Source: Pegoplata infirma (lineage: Eukaryota; Arthropoda; Insecta; Diptera; Anthomyiidae). From it: a DNA stretch of 64,000 nt. Position numbers and translations under genes: made by a program. The first letter of the stretch is position 1. Each line of letters begins with the position of its first letter. A model generated the notes under the pieces. That model ran no database searches. It saw only the letters and a program-made list of their open reading frames with translations, and was not told the origin of the DNA. Location of the stretch: positions 5,332,001 through 5,396,000 of the forward strand of contig OY992538.1 of NCBI GenBank assembly GCA_963921195.1, read 5' to 3'. This document shows positions 23,401-34,886 of this stretch, in pieces.

Positions 23401-25018
23401 GATGGAAACCCCACGATCAAGTAATTTACGGATTCTATTCAGAGAAGCTTGGGTTTAGCATGTTGTCGGGTTCATTGAGGATACTCTTCACTAAAAGGAG
23501 TATGTTTTGACATAATTCTTGAACGTGGAAGGTGCATTCAACAATGTCAAAATATATCAAAATACAGGCACTAATCACAGGAAAGTTTTTATCAACGATT
23601 GACGAACTAATCACAGAAAAGTTTTTATCAACGATTGACGAACTCATGAAATTAGCGCTAAAGAAATTTTTGAAGTGGGCAAAGGACAACGTTCAAGGAA
23701 TTAATCCCGCCAAAACCGAACACGTCTTGTTCACAAAAATTATTAAGATATCTAAATTTGATGGAATCGCCCTGGAACTATCATATGGGGCGAAATACCT
23801 GGGTGTGATCCTTGACTCAAAGCTTTCTTGGAAAAGAAATACAGGGGAAAGGATAAAAAAATCGTTATGTGGTTTTACACCAACAGGGGAACTTTCGGAA
23901 GAAGGTTGGGTCTAAAACCGTATACTATTCACTGGATGTGGTGCAATAATTAGACCAATGCTCACATATGATGCTCTCGTGTGGTGAAGATCAGTGAAAA
24001 AGAAACCATATTTCGGCAGCCTACAGAACGTACAATAATTGGCGTGTGTGGGTGTCACTGGTGCTATTAGCTCAGCACCCCAGACCGGCCTAGAAGTGAT
24101 ACTTAACATTAAACCCTTGGATATCTGGACATCAGGAGCACTGCGGCAAAATCAGCTTTCAGGTTAAGAGAGTCAAAAATGCTTAGGCAACGCCCTTGGG
24201 GATACACGACCATATTAAGTATGGTGGGCGGAACGCAACTAGAACAGAAAACCGACTATATCTCACCACAGACGAACTTTGACAGAACCTTCGAAGTCCC
24301 AGTACCAACTAGGGAAGACTGGGCGGAAAACTCTATTATAACAGAATGCGATCTCAATTTTTACGGACGGATCGAATGTGGAGATGGATACGGATTCTGG
24401 AGTATATTCTGATAGCCTTGAAATTATGGACAAGTGTAGTATATTCCAGGCAGAGGTACTGCCAATTGATAAATCCGCGCAGATGATTTTGGCAAGGGAC
24501 CTACGTTCTTGCATCATTAACAATCTTGCAGCTCCGAAGGCCTTAATATCAGACACTGGGAAATCGGGAATAGTTAGGAGCTGTATCCAATCCCTTCGTC
24601 GAATCAGTCAGCACACAGTCAAACTAATTCCTGGACATGGTAGGGTAGCTGGGTACGAATTGGCTGATGAATGTGCTAGGAATTGCTCTGAGTCGGTATG
24701 GAAACATGTAGAACAAAACATCTCGCTTCCTTTAGAGGAATTTCTGAACGAAATTGATAGGATATCAGAGAATTGAATGAAGGATAGGTGGATATCACTG
24801 ACCACATGCAGAATATCGCGGAATCTGTGGCCACTGACAAATCCCAAGAGGACAGAAAGTGCTTTTTCTTTTGAAAAACGGATGGTTAGCCTATAAGAGG
24901 GCGTACTGACAAGACACTGTATAATCGGCCAAATGCGTATGGGAATCACTGCAGGGACTATTGTAGGAGTAGTTGGGAAGTAAAGAAGGAGTCAATAAAG
25001 CACTTGTTGTGTTAGGGT
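23401..25018 (+). pseudogene. Decayed non-LTR retrotransposon ORF2 (RT thumb, RNase H, zinc knuckle)
   Basis: Pieces of one long ORF2 are spread over several frames. VEGAFNNV (about 23,526-23,549) is the reverse-transcriptase catalytic-region motif of I/R1-like non-LTR elements. INPAKTEHVLFT and YLGVILDSKLSWKRNT (about 23,700-23,840) are the RT thumb. Near 24,400-24,740, VYSDSLEI, SIFQAE, LISDTGKSG, PGHGRV and ELADECAR give an RNase H domain with its acidic and His/Asp positions. HCRDYC..SIKHLLC (24,946-25,015) is the terminal Cys/His knuckle, ending at a TAG. Frameshifts, stops and a deletion between the RT core and thumb show it is dead. A 36-bp unit (CTAATCACAGAAAAG, TTTTTATCAACGATTGACGAA) is duplicated in tandem near 23,570-23,641. 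Clade assignment is tentative. Confidence 0.85.
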
Positions 25019-26003
25019 CTGATGAAGCGCCGCCCTAACATTTGGGGCAAAGTTTAGCTGGAATGCCTATACGGTGTCTCATTCACTTGAATCGGAGTGG
25101 TTTACGAAGTCGACCTTTGTAACAGAGAGGGAGTAGGGAAGTAACAATTAAGAGAATTACAATGGTTCTTATGGTCTCCAAGTGAATTCGCCAAATGGTG
25201 GACGCCCGTCCAAATGCAGCTGTACAAAGAAAGCAAATACATTGTTATAATTAAAGCATTGCCAATAGTTAAGGAGCAACAACTTCATTTTTCGGTTATG
25301 ATTGCAGAATTATGTTTGAGGTAACAGCAATTCCTTTGTAACACTCGAACTTTTGATATCAAACTTTTGGTTGTTACAACCAAAAAAATCGGTCGATGCA
25401 AACGTATCATTCGTTTGGGGACTACTTAATTCAATTGTCACAAAAAATATACCAGCAGAAATTTTGCTGAAATGGCAGCAGCTTTTGAAAAGGAATCCCG
25501 AGTAAAGGAGCACATCCAAACCACCTGAATTCATGCATAATTTCCGAAGGCGAAGTCACAGTTTAGAGCGCTAGTTGGTAGCACTGAAAAAGAGCTCTTA
25601 AGATGCAGTAAAATCATGTGTCTATTCAGCGCTAAAAAAAGAAAATCTTAACAAAAAATTATGAATGTTCCCTTTTATTTTTACTGCATCCTAAAAACGC
25701 TCTTTGGATGCGCTACGGTATGCTATAAAAATTAGCTGTGCTGCCTAAATCTCAATTTATTTTTCCTGGGGAGTTTCCTTTTTGTTTAAATTCTCTAATT
25801 CGGATTTCAAAGTAAAACATCTTAGTTTTAAAAGGATCTTGAATTAATTCAACGTTTTGCAATTTTGTAATTTAAAAAATGCCTGGTTAAGTATTCCAAT
25901 AAAGACAAGACCATTGAGAATAACAATACATCTATCCTTAGATTTTCATGGTTAATTTTTGACGATTCAACTTTTACACTTTTTTGTGTATACTTTATAT
26001 TTA
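25019..26003. other. No gene seen
   Basis: The first part (to about 25,260) may be 3' UTR of the retrotransposon. The rest is unassigned AT-rich DNA; short open frames here have no recognisable content. Confidence 0.4.
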
Positions 26004-26225
26004 GGGGCATGTCACAGACTCAATTCCGTTCGGATTTGAAAGAAGTGGTTTACTCGTAAAACGCAAAACGAATATTATTTTTTCGGAATGAAATCACTTT
26101 CAAAAATCAAAGTGGAATTGAAATGCATAAAAGTGCTTTCATTCCGAAAAAAAATATTCGCTTTGCGTTTTACGAGTAAACCACTTTTTTCAAATCCGAA
26201 CGAAATTGAGTCTGTGACATGCCCC
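26004..26225. mobile_element. Foldback MITE Y, PIF/Harbinger-like signature
   Basis: A 222-bp near-perfect palindrome starting GGGGCATGTCACAGACTCAA and ending in its complement. TTA on both sides (26,001-26,003 and 26,226-26,228) fits the 3-bp TWA duplication of PIF/Harbinger. Older copies lie inside the F segments of the three bodies (for example 9,745-9,945). A 65-codon reverse frame crossing it is fortuitous. Confidence 0.7.
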
Positions 26226-26870
26226 TTAATTGTTAAATTTACATAAAAAGTATTAAATTTTAATTTACACACTTATTCAGGACCACAAGGATTTGAGGAA
26301 AACTAGTGCTCTGTTTCAACACTTCTATTTTAAATTTAAATTATTGAACACTTTTTTAATTACAGTTCATTGAAAATAATTTATTTATGAATCTAAATTA
26401 GAAAACTCTTTTTAAAATACACACAAGTAATTCCAAAAAAGCAAAAATAACGTCCAGTTATAAAAACTTCTTAAATAAGACTAAAAATATGCATGAATTT
26501 CATGAATTCGGATGGAGTTGAGAGAGATAAGATAACTTAGAAAAAACGTCACATTCATTTCATACATTTTTTATGTTTGGTTTTGTGGATTGTGTGTGTC
26601 ATGTATGCAACACAAACATCAACATCAATATTGTTCTTGTTGTTGCTGTATAATTTTTTTTTACAAACTGTTGATGTAGCAGCAACAAACACACCATTAA
26701 ACAAAATCTACTGTACAGGATTACTGTGTTTCAAAAGTTTGTATACACATGATTATGAACACTATACAACATGAGATACTTACACTAAGCGAGATTTAAA
26801 TAAAAGCAACTTATATTTTAAAACATATTTTTCCATTCTCATCTTAAGTTTATAATAAATGCTATAAGCT
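26226..26870. other. Low-copy AT-rich DNA, no supported gene
   Basis: The 65-codon frame at 26,577-26,774 (+) has hydrophobic stretches but no family signature. GTTGTTGCTG and GTAGCAGCAACAA resemble fly intronic DNA. Confidence 0.35.
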
Positions 26871-26875
26871 ATTAA

Positions 26876-27472
26876 CAAATAAGAAAATTATATTCGACCA
26901 GGACCGGCATATAATACTGAAATCCAGTGATTTACCGAAAACGGGTTTCCAGTCCATGGACCGATTGGATCTTTATTTGGTTATACTAAATTCAACAATT
27001 GAGAGTGTAAAATTCGGCTGTGGAGAATTTTTTACACCCTCCAACATGTTTAAAATATTTTTTAATATCCACTCCCAAAAACAATTTTTAATTCCCTGGG
27101 TCCAAGTGCAAGACTACAGTCTCTTTTTGACATAAAAATCTTTCATTTGCTTAAAAGAGTTTTTAAAAAAAACTTTAAAAATGTCATTTTCAGGGGTTGG
27201 TTTAGTTCTTTAAAGGGAATTTGCGCCCCTTCTTTTATTTTGCCCATTTACGAACTCAACCAGCCTGTGACCATTAAAATTATTCTTGACAAACGACATA
27301 AGTCTAGCTCTTTCACTTTATACTGTATTGTGTCTTTTACAGACGTACATCTTTCAAAAGTCTTAGAATCGATCACTGATCAATAATATATACTTTATTA
27401 GATCCTATACGGATATTTCGATGCATTACATACGGAGAAAAGGTGAATATGCTCCCATACTGGGGTTTAAGT
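26876..27472 (+). mobile_element. F/E-type element, diverged copy
   Basis: Starts AATAAGAAAATTATATTCG and includes CGACCAGGACCGGC. Past 27,010 it matches E-type sequence: TTTACACCCTCCAACATG, GGTTGGTTTAGTTC, TTAGAATCGATCACTGATCAA, ATATACTTTATTAGATCC and TCCCATACTGGGG. Confidence 0.55.
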
Positions 27473-27886
27473 TTAAAAAAAATGCGCTGAAGAAAAACTC
27501 AGAGAAAACGCTTCTTCATATTAATGTATTGTTGCATCAATAGGAAGAAAAGTAGTAATTTTTCGTCCGAAGTATCTTATCAATTTTATCATGCAGTATT
27601 ATCAATATAAAGATACTTTTTTTTATAAATTTTGATGACATATGGTCATCAATATGATGAAGTGTGTCATCAAAATTGATGTAACAGTTTCATAATATTA
27701 TAGATAATTCTTCATCATATTGTAGATGCGTTACATTAGACGAAAATTAGTGGCCAAATTTCATCAGATTTATGTAACTTTTCATCAATATGATGAAGTT
27801 TATTCATCAATATATAACTATATTAAAATGATATACGACAATGTCAAAAAAAAAATCATTAATGTGTTTTTTACTCAAAATCACAA
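27473..27886. repeat. TCATCAATATGATGA-rich region
   Basis: TCATCAATATGATGAAG, TCATCAAAATTGATG and CATCATATTGTAGATG recur at short spacing; the motif is self-complementary. It ends at the E-type element at 27,894. Confidence 0.4.
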
Positions 27887-27893
27887 AAAACAA

Positions 27894-29524
27894 GTGACAG
27901 TGTTACTTTCGGCTGTGCCGAATCTTTTATACCAATGGTTCCCAACCTTTTTTGGGCCATGCCCCACTTTTAAGTTAAAAAAACCAAAATGTTCCCCCTA
28001 CACTCAAGAAAAATGTTTAAATTTTTCAAATTTGTTTTAAAATTTACTTGCAGTTAAACAAACTTTTTGTTAAAATCATCTTTTAAACAAAGTTTTTAGC
28101 AAAAGTTTTCAACAACCAACTAAATAATTTAACTAAAATAAATATTTTTTTAGTTTTTTAACCAAAAAAAATCTTAACAAATTGCTCGTTGCCCCCCTGA
28201 AGCATTCAAATTGCCCCCCAGTGCACAGTGCCACATTTGGCCAATCTAGGACGACAAAAATCCAATTTTAATTATATTGACTTGAAATTCGGTATAAATG
28301 TTCGTTTTGACTTCGAAAATAACATTATGAAAAATGTGGGAGGCCGGTTAAGGGCCACGCCCACTTTTTTTAAAATTTGTAATTTTGGTTATAATTTCTT
28401 TAAATTTGGTATATATACTCTCAATGACTGTAGAAATAATATCACAAAAAAAGGGGGCGGTCAGACAACTGCCACGCCCACTTTCTTAAAATATGTTTAA
28501 AAAATATGTAAAAACAAGGTTTACATATCGCTCCACTGTAGTCGGCGTCGCAGACGGTCGCAAAAGTTAGCCATTGAAATAAGTACTATGGATATTGGTC
28601 AATATATCTGAAAAAGTCCGGCGACCAATACGGACCAAACACAAAAGTTCTATTCCATCAAAAAAAATAAATATATAATTTTCTTTTCAAAAATTTGTAT
28701 TTTGTTAAAAATTTTATAAAAAATAGAAAAATTTGTTTAAAAAAAAAGAGAAGATATGACTTAAAGCACTTAAATATCCTTTAAAATTACCAAAAAAGAG
28801 TGGTTAAATATCTCTTTTTGTTCGAAAGTTACAACAGTTTAAACTCGACTTTATTTATGCGAAATAATGTACACTAGTTACAGGATTTTACAAGATGCAA
28901 CTTTATGCACCCACCTGTTAGTAACGAACAGAATTATCGATCTTATATGATTATTTCCGTGCTATTAGGAATGTTCTATAATACATACAAACATATCATG
29001 AAAATTGGGGAAATTTTTTTTTTTGATTTTTGTCGTGCTAGATTGGCCAAATGTGGCACTGTGCAGTGGGGCGAAAATCAAAGGTTGGGAACCATTGTTT
29101 TATACCCTCTAAAATGTAAAAAACAATATAAAAAAAAATCCAGGGGCGTCTTTTTTTCTGAGATAAGAATGTTGCATTTGATTAGAAAAAGTACAAAAAA
29201 CCATGCAAAAAAGGCGGTTTTTCTTTGGTTGGTTTAGTTCTCCAAGGGGGAACTTTTTCCCCTTGGTTCGATTTTGCCCATTTAAAAAACTTAACCTGCC
29301 TAGGAATATAAAACATATTCGTGCAGAACTTCGGAAGTCTAGCTCTTTTATTTTGGACTGTATCGTGTCCTCTACAGACGGACGGACATCGCTAGAATGT
29401 CTTAGAATCGATCACTGATCAATAAAATATATACTTTTTGGGGTCCTAGACCGATATTTCGATGCGTTACAGACGGAATGACAAAGTAAGTATACCCCCA
29501 TACTGTGGTTGGAGGGTATAAAAA
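27894..29524 (+). mobile_element. E-type element split by a hAT insertion
   Basis: Begins GTGACAGTGTTACTTTCGG with hairpin CGGCTGTGCCG. It is cut at TTTTATAC (27,925-27,932) and resumes at TTTTATACCCTC (29,098). It ends TGGTTGGAGGGTATAAAA. The internal TTTTATACCCTCYA and terminal TGGAGGGTATAAAA are inverted repeats. It contains ATCCAGGGGCGTC and the ACAGACGGACGGACATCGCT block shared with 55,576-56,104. Confidence 0.75.
27933..29097. mobile_element. Non-autonomous hAT-like element 2
   Basis: Termini CAATGGTTCCCAACCTTTT and (complement) CAATGGTTCCCAACCTTTG, with a perfect 8-bp duplication TTTTATAC at 27,925-27,932 and 29,098-29,105. Subterminal inverted repeats with CACAGTGCCACATTTGGCC lie at about 28,221-28,265 and 29,022-29,068. 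A CACTCAAGAAAAATG segment from 28,003 to about 28,190 may be a nested MITE. No transposase. Confidence 0.85.
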
Positions 29525-29814
29525 GAAGACAACAATTTTTTTTTGCTACAAGCATTTTTAATGATATTTTTGACTGCAAAGAAAATTTTGTCATTACTTG
29601 TTACATTAATTTTGATGCCATGTTTTATCGTATTGAAGAAAAGCTTCTTCAATTTTATGAAAATTGTTATAAAATATGATGACACCAAATGATGAAACCG
29701 TCCTGTGGTGAAAATGGCCTTTTTGAGAATATTGCTTGGTAATAGCAAAAAAAGATGCGCATTTCAGAGCTGATGATGGAACAAATAACACAGGCCAACA
29801 CATTTTCTATCCAT
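29525..29814. other. Spacer, no gene
   Basis: AT-rich; shares AACACAGGC..AACA with 8,460-8,490 at its end. Confidence 0.3.
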
Positions 29815-30595
29815 AGACCAGAGTATACCCTTCCAATTGTTTGAGCCGCACTGATTCCGAATCTGATCTCAGAATTTGCCCATCACATTACGTTTTCGAG
29901 ATATCTTAGCTTGAAGTTGAAAAAACCCCGTTTTTCGCCATATTCTAGACATTATAACTGCGCGAACTCACCCTCATTTATAAAGCCTAATATGTCGTAC
30001 GAAAGTACTACAAATTGCCTTTAAAATTAATGTTTTACCTTTGTAATATCTTGGTTCAACTTAACCTGAAGTTTGTCCTCGTTTCGTGACTGTTCGGCTG
30101 AGAGTGGTAGTATATATTCGCCAAACACATCATATAAATTTCAACGGACGATATCTCAGGAAATAAAAATGATATCTAAACAATTCAAAAAATATTTTTT
30201 TTTTCTAAATTGGGAATTTAAAACTTTTATAATTTTGCTGTAAAATAAAGGCGAAATGTAGCGAAAAATCTGTTGAATTTGTATTGATAGCAAAAACTAA
30301 CCGAAACCCCAAACTTTTCAAACTTCATGTTAAGATATCTCAGAAAAGAAACAAGATATTACAGAGGTTAGACATTTATTTTAAAGATAAGTAGGGATTT
30401 GAGACGACATATCATGATTTAGAAATAAAGGTGAATTCGCGCAGTTATAACGTCTCGAATATGGCGAAAAACGGGGTTTTTTCTAAATTTAAGCTATGAT
30501 ATCTCGAAAACCTGATGTGATGGAGAATTCCTGAGTACAGATTCGGATTCAGCGCAGCTCAAACCATTAGAAAAGCACATTCTAGTCCCGACTCC
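29815..30595. repeat. Foldback with CGTTTTCGAGATATC arms
   Basis: Left arm: TTGTTTGAGCCGCACTGATT, CCCATCACATTACG, AAAACCCCGTTTTTCGCCAT, TTATAACTGCGCGAA. Right arm: the same in reverse complement (TTCGCGCAGTTATAACG, GGCGAAAAACGGGG, CCTGATGTGATGG, TCAGCGCAGCTCAAACC). The right-arm block also occurs in the three bodies (for example 12,650-12,760). Confidence 0.75.
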
Positions 30596-31077
30596 AAATT
30601 TGGAGTGTGTCCCTGCCGGTTAAAGTTCGCAATCGTAGTTATTTTTTCAAAAAAAATTGTTTCTTTTTAACGCTATTGGTGTCGAAAATTTTGAATGTTT
30701 AGTACATTTAAGGAAAAATATTAAAAAAGTTTTCATGGAATAATTTTGGTAGAATAGTGCATTTTAAGAAAAAAAAAATTCAAAGTTTTTGACAATATTG
30801 AATTTTAAATTTTCATGTTGACGCAGATCTTAAGCAAGTTCAAAAGGTACTTTAACCAAGTTCAAAGGTACCAAGTTCTTTTGGTACCATTTTAAGCTAC
30901 TTACGAAGAAAAAGCCGAAAAAAATATGTTACTTGTTTTTGCAACAAAAATTGAATAAGTGGATTAAATTTCATCATGCAAATATGTTTCCCTCAATGAA
31001 CCTGCTCCACCTTCCGTAAATTTTGACACTTATAGCGGCCAAAACAAAAAAAAACGATTTTTGCAATCGTAGAGTAT
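30596..31077. other. AT-rich DNA, nothing recognised
   Basis: Contains two AAGTTCAAAGGTAC-like lines and no gene. Confidence 0.35.
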
Positions 31078-31207
31078 TACCAAATTCGCATTTATTTTTT
31101 TAAACATGTTTTAGCACTTAAACATGTTTATGTACCTAAACAAGTTTAAATTTAAACATGTTTAAGTGGTTAAACATGTTTAAAAAAATGAATGCGAATT
31201 AAGTATA
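31078..31207. mobile_element. Small foldback MITE, TACCAAATTCGCATT / AAACATG family
   Basis: Starts TACCAAATTCGCATTTATTT and ends AAATGAATGCGAATT with a decayed tip. The core is a palindromic run of AAACATGTTT, TTTAAATTTAAAC and CTTAAACATG. Related copies: 63,319-63,388, 63,390-63,517 and 63,914-63,980. Confidence 0.65.
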
Positions 31208-31209
31208 TG

Positions 31210-31865
31210 CCCAGTTGGAAAATGTGTCACTGAGGAAATTTCCACAGTGATTCCTTGAGGAAATGTCTTCAGGTTCTGACAAATCATAGGCAATCCTTGA
31301 TGACATGTCCTAACATTGTCAGCACTGAATGTTTGCTTTAAGAGTGTGGACAATTCCTCTAAGACGTCTAAAAGGAAATGTCTTCAGAATAGCAGTATAT
31401 TAAATTAGAATTTTAAATCTGGGCAACTCTTTAATTTCCAAGAAAAAGATGGCAATATTATCGACTTAATTAAAATAAAATCAAAATCTAACATGTAGAA
31501 TAAAAGTAATAAATAGACAAACAATTTTAAAATTAAAGTTTGGAACAAGTGGTTAGGTGTGGGACTAATAAACTGGAGGCTCAAGGTTCAAATCCAGTTG
31601 GGACTAAAAAAGGCGAAAAGTTTTTTCTAAATATGAGAAAGATAATTTATAAAGGAAAGTGGATAAATGTAAAAACTAAAGGAAATACGAAAATTTTTTG
31701 TATTTTCGCATGACCTATGTCAGTCATTTCCCCAAAGAAGTCTTAGGTGACATGTCCCCAGAAGGTCAGCCCTGACCACTGCTGACTTTGAGTGAGGACA
31801 TTTTGAAAATTTGTATGAAACATCGCTCCGTCACTGAAGATGGCTCGAGGACGTTGCCAACTGGG
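31210..31865. mobile_element. Element with CCCAGTTGG termini
   Basis: CCCAGTTGGAAAATG at the left and the complement of CCCAGTTGGCAACG at the right. Weak internal symmetry: AATGTCCTCA / TGAGTGAGGACATTTT, CTTCAGTGACGG / TCACTGAGGAAA. A tRNA-like stretch lies inside. No clear target duplication could be assigned. Confidence 0.5.
31541..31612 (+). repeat. tRNA-like sequence (B-box match)
   Basis: AAGTGGTTAGGTGTGGGAC resembles a D-arm, and GGTTCAAATCC (31,585-31,595) fits the pol III B-box consensus. The T-stem and anticodon stem do not pair well, so a functional tRNA is unlikely; a SINE head or tRNA relic is more plausible. Confidence 0.4.
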
Positions 31866-32480
31866 TGATTGCAAACTTAAACTGGTTGTAGGAAGCAAAC
31901 CCAGATTTTTATTTTGATTATTTCTCCCATCATCAGCTCCGGAAGAAGCATCGGTTTTTTGCTATTACCTAAAGTTTTCAGGAAATTTTTTTGGGAATTG
32001 TTTTTATATATAAAAAAAAATATCTTTAGAATTTTTTAAATCAAACATTTTAAAATTTCTGAAAATTGGTTACAAATTAAGAATGATTTTATTTGAATTT
32101 CGCAGAGTGTATTTTAGTATGAATGTTTGTTTGTATATGTCTTTGTATACACAAGTGTATTTGATAACGACCAACGAGACCAACAGATAAGATGCATATT
32201 ACCGCATTTTAACATATCAATGCATTTTAAGTAGATGAAGGAAGGAAGATTCATTACACACCAACAACACCAAAACCACATCATCATCAATACACAAAGT
32301 GACATCATTTTTTATTACACTGACGTGATGAAAAACTTTTACTTCAATCATTAAATTGTTTAAACATTAAATATTTATTGATGATCTGCTACTACAACCA
32401 ACAGTTTATCATTTTAATAATTACACCGTCCGACACACTTTTTTACACATGGACCAGACTGATAAATTCTGAAAGTAGGG
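31866..32480. other. Low-copy DNA, no supported gene
   Basis: ACACCAACAACACCAAAACC and ATCATCATC stretches near 32,260-32,290. A 64-codon reverse frame (32,114-32,308) looks fortuitous. Confidence 0.35.
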
Positions 32481-32829
32481 CCCGTGTAAAAAAATAATTA
32501 TATCAAAACATATCTCCTTTGATAAAAACATATATGGGTCATATCAAAATTGATATAATCAGATCTACAACATATATACTCATATCTGATTCAGATATTT
32601 TTTGATCCGTAAATTGAGTCTATCTGGCATATATGGCATATATGATCAGACATTTTCAGATATGTTCATATATGTAAAATTGTCAGATAGACTCAATTTA
32701 CGGATAAAAAAATATGTGAAGCAGATATGAATATATATGGAGTAGATCTGATTAGATCCATTTATATATGATCCATATATGTTTTTATCAAAGGAGATAT
32801 GTTTTTGTATAACTATTTTTTTACACGGG
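32481..32829. mobile_element. Foldback MITE with CCCGTGTAAAAAAATA ends
   Basis: A 349-bp palindrome. Arms carry AAACATATCTCCTTTGATAA, AACATATATGG and GTCAGATAGACTCAATTTA and their complements around about 32,640. The ends are CCCGTGTAAAAAAATA and its complement. Confidence 0.75.
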
Positions 32830-32860
32830 GGATGAAAAAAAATTCCTATGTCTTTTTCTA

Positions 32861-33046
32861 CAACATTTACAGATGTTATTCGAAAAAGGTCAGTTATAGT
32901 TTGAAAATCCTACTTGTAATTCGAAGATTATACTTATAATTCGAAAATTTCATTTGCAATTCGAAAATTCCATTTGTCATTTGAAAATTCCAATTTTATT
33001 TCGAAAAATATCAATTGTAATCGAAATAGATCATTTGTAATTTGAA
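32861..33046. repeat. Decayed T array fragment
   Basis: Begins CAACATTTACAGATG after TA, followed by about eight degraded units of TGTAATTCGAAAATTCCA. It is broken by an E-type start at 33,047. Confidence 0.65.
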
Positions 33047-33160
33047 CAAGTGAGGGTGTTAAATTCGACTGTGCCGAATCTTTTATACCCTCCAACATGC
33101 TAAAAAAAATCCAGGGGCGTCTTTTTGGACCGAGGGGGCGATGGAGGACACGTTTTCTAT
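33047..33160 (+). mobile_element. 5' fragment of an E-type element
   Basis: GTGAGGGTGTTAAATTCGAC, the TGTGCCGAATC hairpin, TTTTATACCCTCCAACATG and ATCCAGGGGCGTC follow the start of the 55,576 copy. The 3' end is absent. Confidence 0.6.
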
Positions 33161-33331
33161 CGAAAATGCTTACTAATTAATTTATTATGCTTTTTGCACT
33201 AAAGTTATACAATTTTATCGTTATTTAAACTATTTTTTTTTTATAAAAAATATGTTTAACTCTTGCAAATTTTTCTGGATATACTCAATGGATTTTGCAT
33301 TTCAACCTCAGGTTCTTTTTATTGGAGTGTC
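33161..33331. other. Spacer, no gene
   Basis: AT-rich; nothing recognised. Confidence 0.3.
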
Positions 33332-33847
33332 TACACTCAAAAAAAAGAATAAACTTAAACTTTGGAAAAATTTTCTTCAAAATAGTTTATATATTTTCCC
33401 ACAATTAAGTTAAATTTAACTAAAATTTGGCAAATTTTCCTAACTTTTAGGAAAATATTTTAGTTCATGGACTGTTAAATAGGCCATAATTTTCCTTAAA
33501 TGGAATTCCCTCATACATGAAAGAAATTCTTACCGCCAAAGAAATTTTCCCTAAATAATTGAAAAAAAAAATCTTTATTTTTAAGACATATTTCTTAAAA
33601 CAAAATTTAGTTCAAAAAAATCAGTTTTAGTACGTAATTTCCTACCAATTAGTTCATCATATTTATCTTCTTTAATTTGAGAAAGTTTTTTCCACAAGTT
33701 TAGTAAATTTTTCATAACATGAAATTGTTTTGTTGATTTTTTTTTTTTTTTTTCATGCTTGCTTGTAGTTCACATTTTGTTTATTATTTGTAGTACATGA
33801 ATACAAAAAGTTTGATCTTGTATAACAAGTAAAAAATTTAATACATT

Positions 33848-34792
33848 TTTTTCTACATATCTAAAGAATGGCCCGGTTATAATCTGGACGACTTATGTGC
33901 CTTATAACTTTTTAATGAAAAGTCACATTTTTATAATTTATGTATCAAATTAAAAGAAATTTTTCCACTTTTTTTGGTACAGGTTTCAAGTTTGTAGGTT
34001 AAATATTCTTTAGTACAGACGTCATTAACCGAAAAAAAGATGAAGAAATTTTGCACATCCTTCGGTGCTACCTCTGCACCAAACTTAACATCAAATTTTA
34101 CACTATTATACATTTTTGCTTCTTTATACTCTCCTTCAATTTATTTTTTTTACATTTGGCAAATTTTTTTCGATTGGTTAAAATTGTGGGCAAAACTCAT
34201 TTTTTACTCCATGTGATTTCTAACATCAAATTTGACGCAGGTTTCATGAGGCAACCTTTAAACTTCGTTTAAACATTGGTGTTTAAAAAGCGAAATCATG
34301 TTTTGGCATCGAACTTCGATTTTCTCTTGCGGGTTTAGTCATTTATCGCTCCGTAGAACTTTAATCCTACAGGATTCATTCGAGGGAGGTATGTTTTTTT
34401 CAACTTGATATGTTTTTTTTTCAAACTTGGGCTAAAACGATATTTTTTTTACGCGTTTATGGTTTTAAATTTATGCTTTCTATAGCCGTAAGGATTCAAA
34501 ACACTAAGCACTGTAAATTTTAGAATTTTAAAAGTTTAAGCAATTTCTGAACAGCTGTATTTCTCAAAAAACGTGAAAGTGTGGAAAATTTCTTAATCTT
34601 TATTTTGCTTAATGGCGTCTGTACGAAAAAATATTTAACCTACAAACTTAAAACCGGTACCAATAAAAAGGTGGAAAAATTTTCTTTAATTTGATAAATA
34701 AATTATAAAAATGTGTCTTTTCATTCAAAACTTATAAGGCACATAAGTCGTCCAGATTATAAGTGGGCCATTCTTTATGTGTTAGAAAAAAA
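33848..34792. repeat. Foldback W nested in element C
   Basis: Arms CTAAAGAATGGCCC, TTATAATCTGGACGACTTAT and GTGCCTTATAA are mirrored at 34,725-34,780. AGGTTAAATATTCTTTAGTAC and GACGTCATTA are mirrored near 34,610-34,640. The small frames at 33,931-34,272 lie within the arms. Confidence 0.75.
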
Positions 34793-34799
34793 ATAATAT

Positions 34800-34886
34800 T
34801 TTAATCACAACAAAGACCTTGGCTTTGGCGTGTTTTCCCATAGTCTGGGAACAAACGCCAAATACAAAGTTTTTGTTGTAATTAAA
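34800..34886. repeat. Imperfect hairpin
   Basis: TTAATCACAACAAAGAC, CTTTGGCGTGTTTTCCCA and the complementary TGGGAACAAACGCCAAA, TTTTTGTTGTAATTAA form a stem of about 40 bp around TAGTC. Confidence 0.6.
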
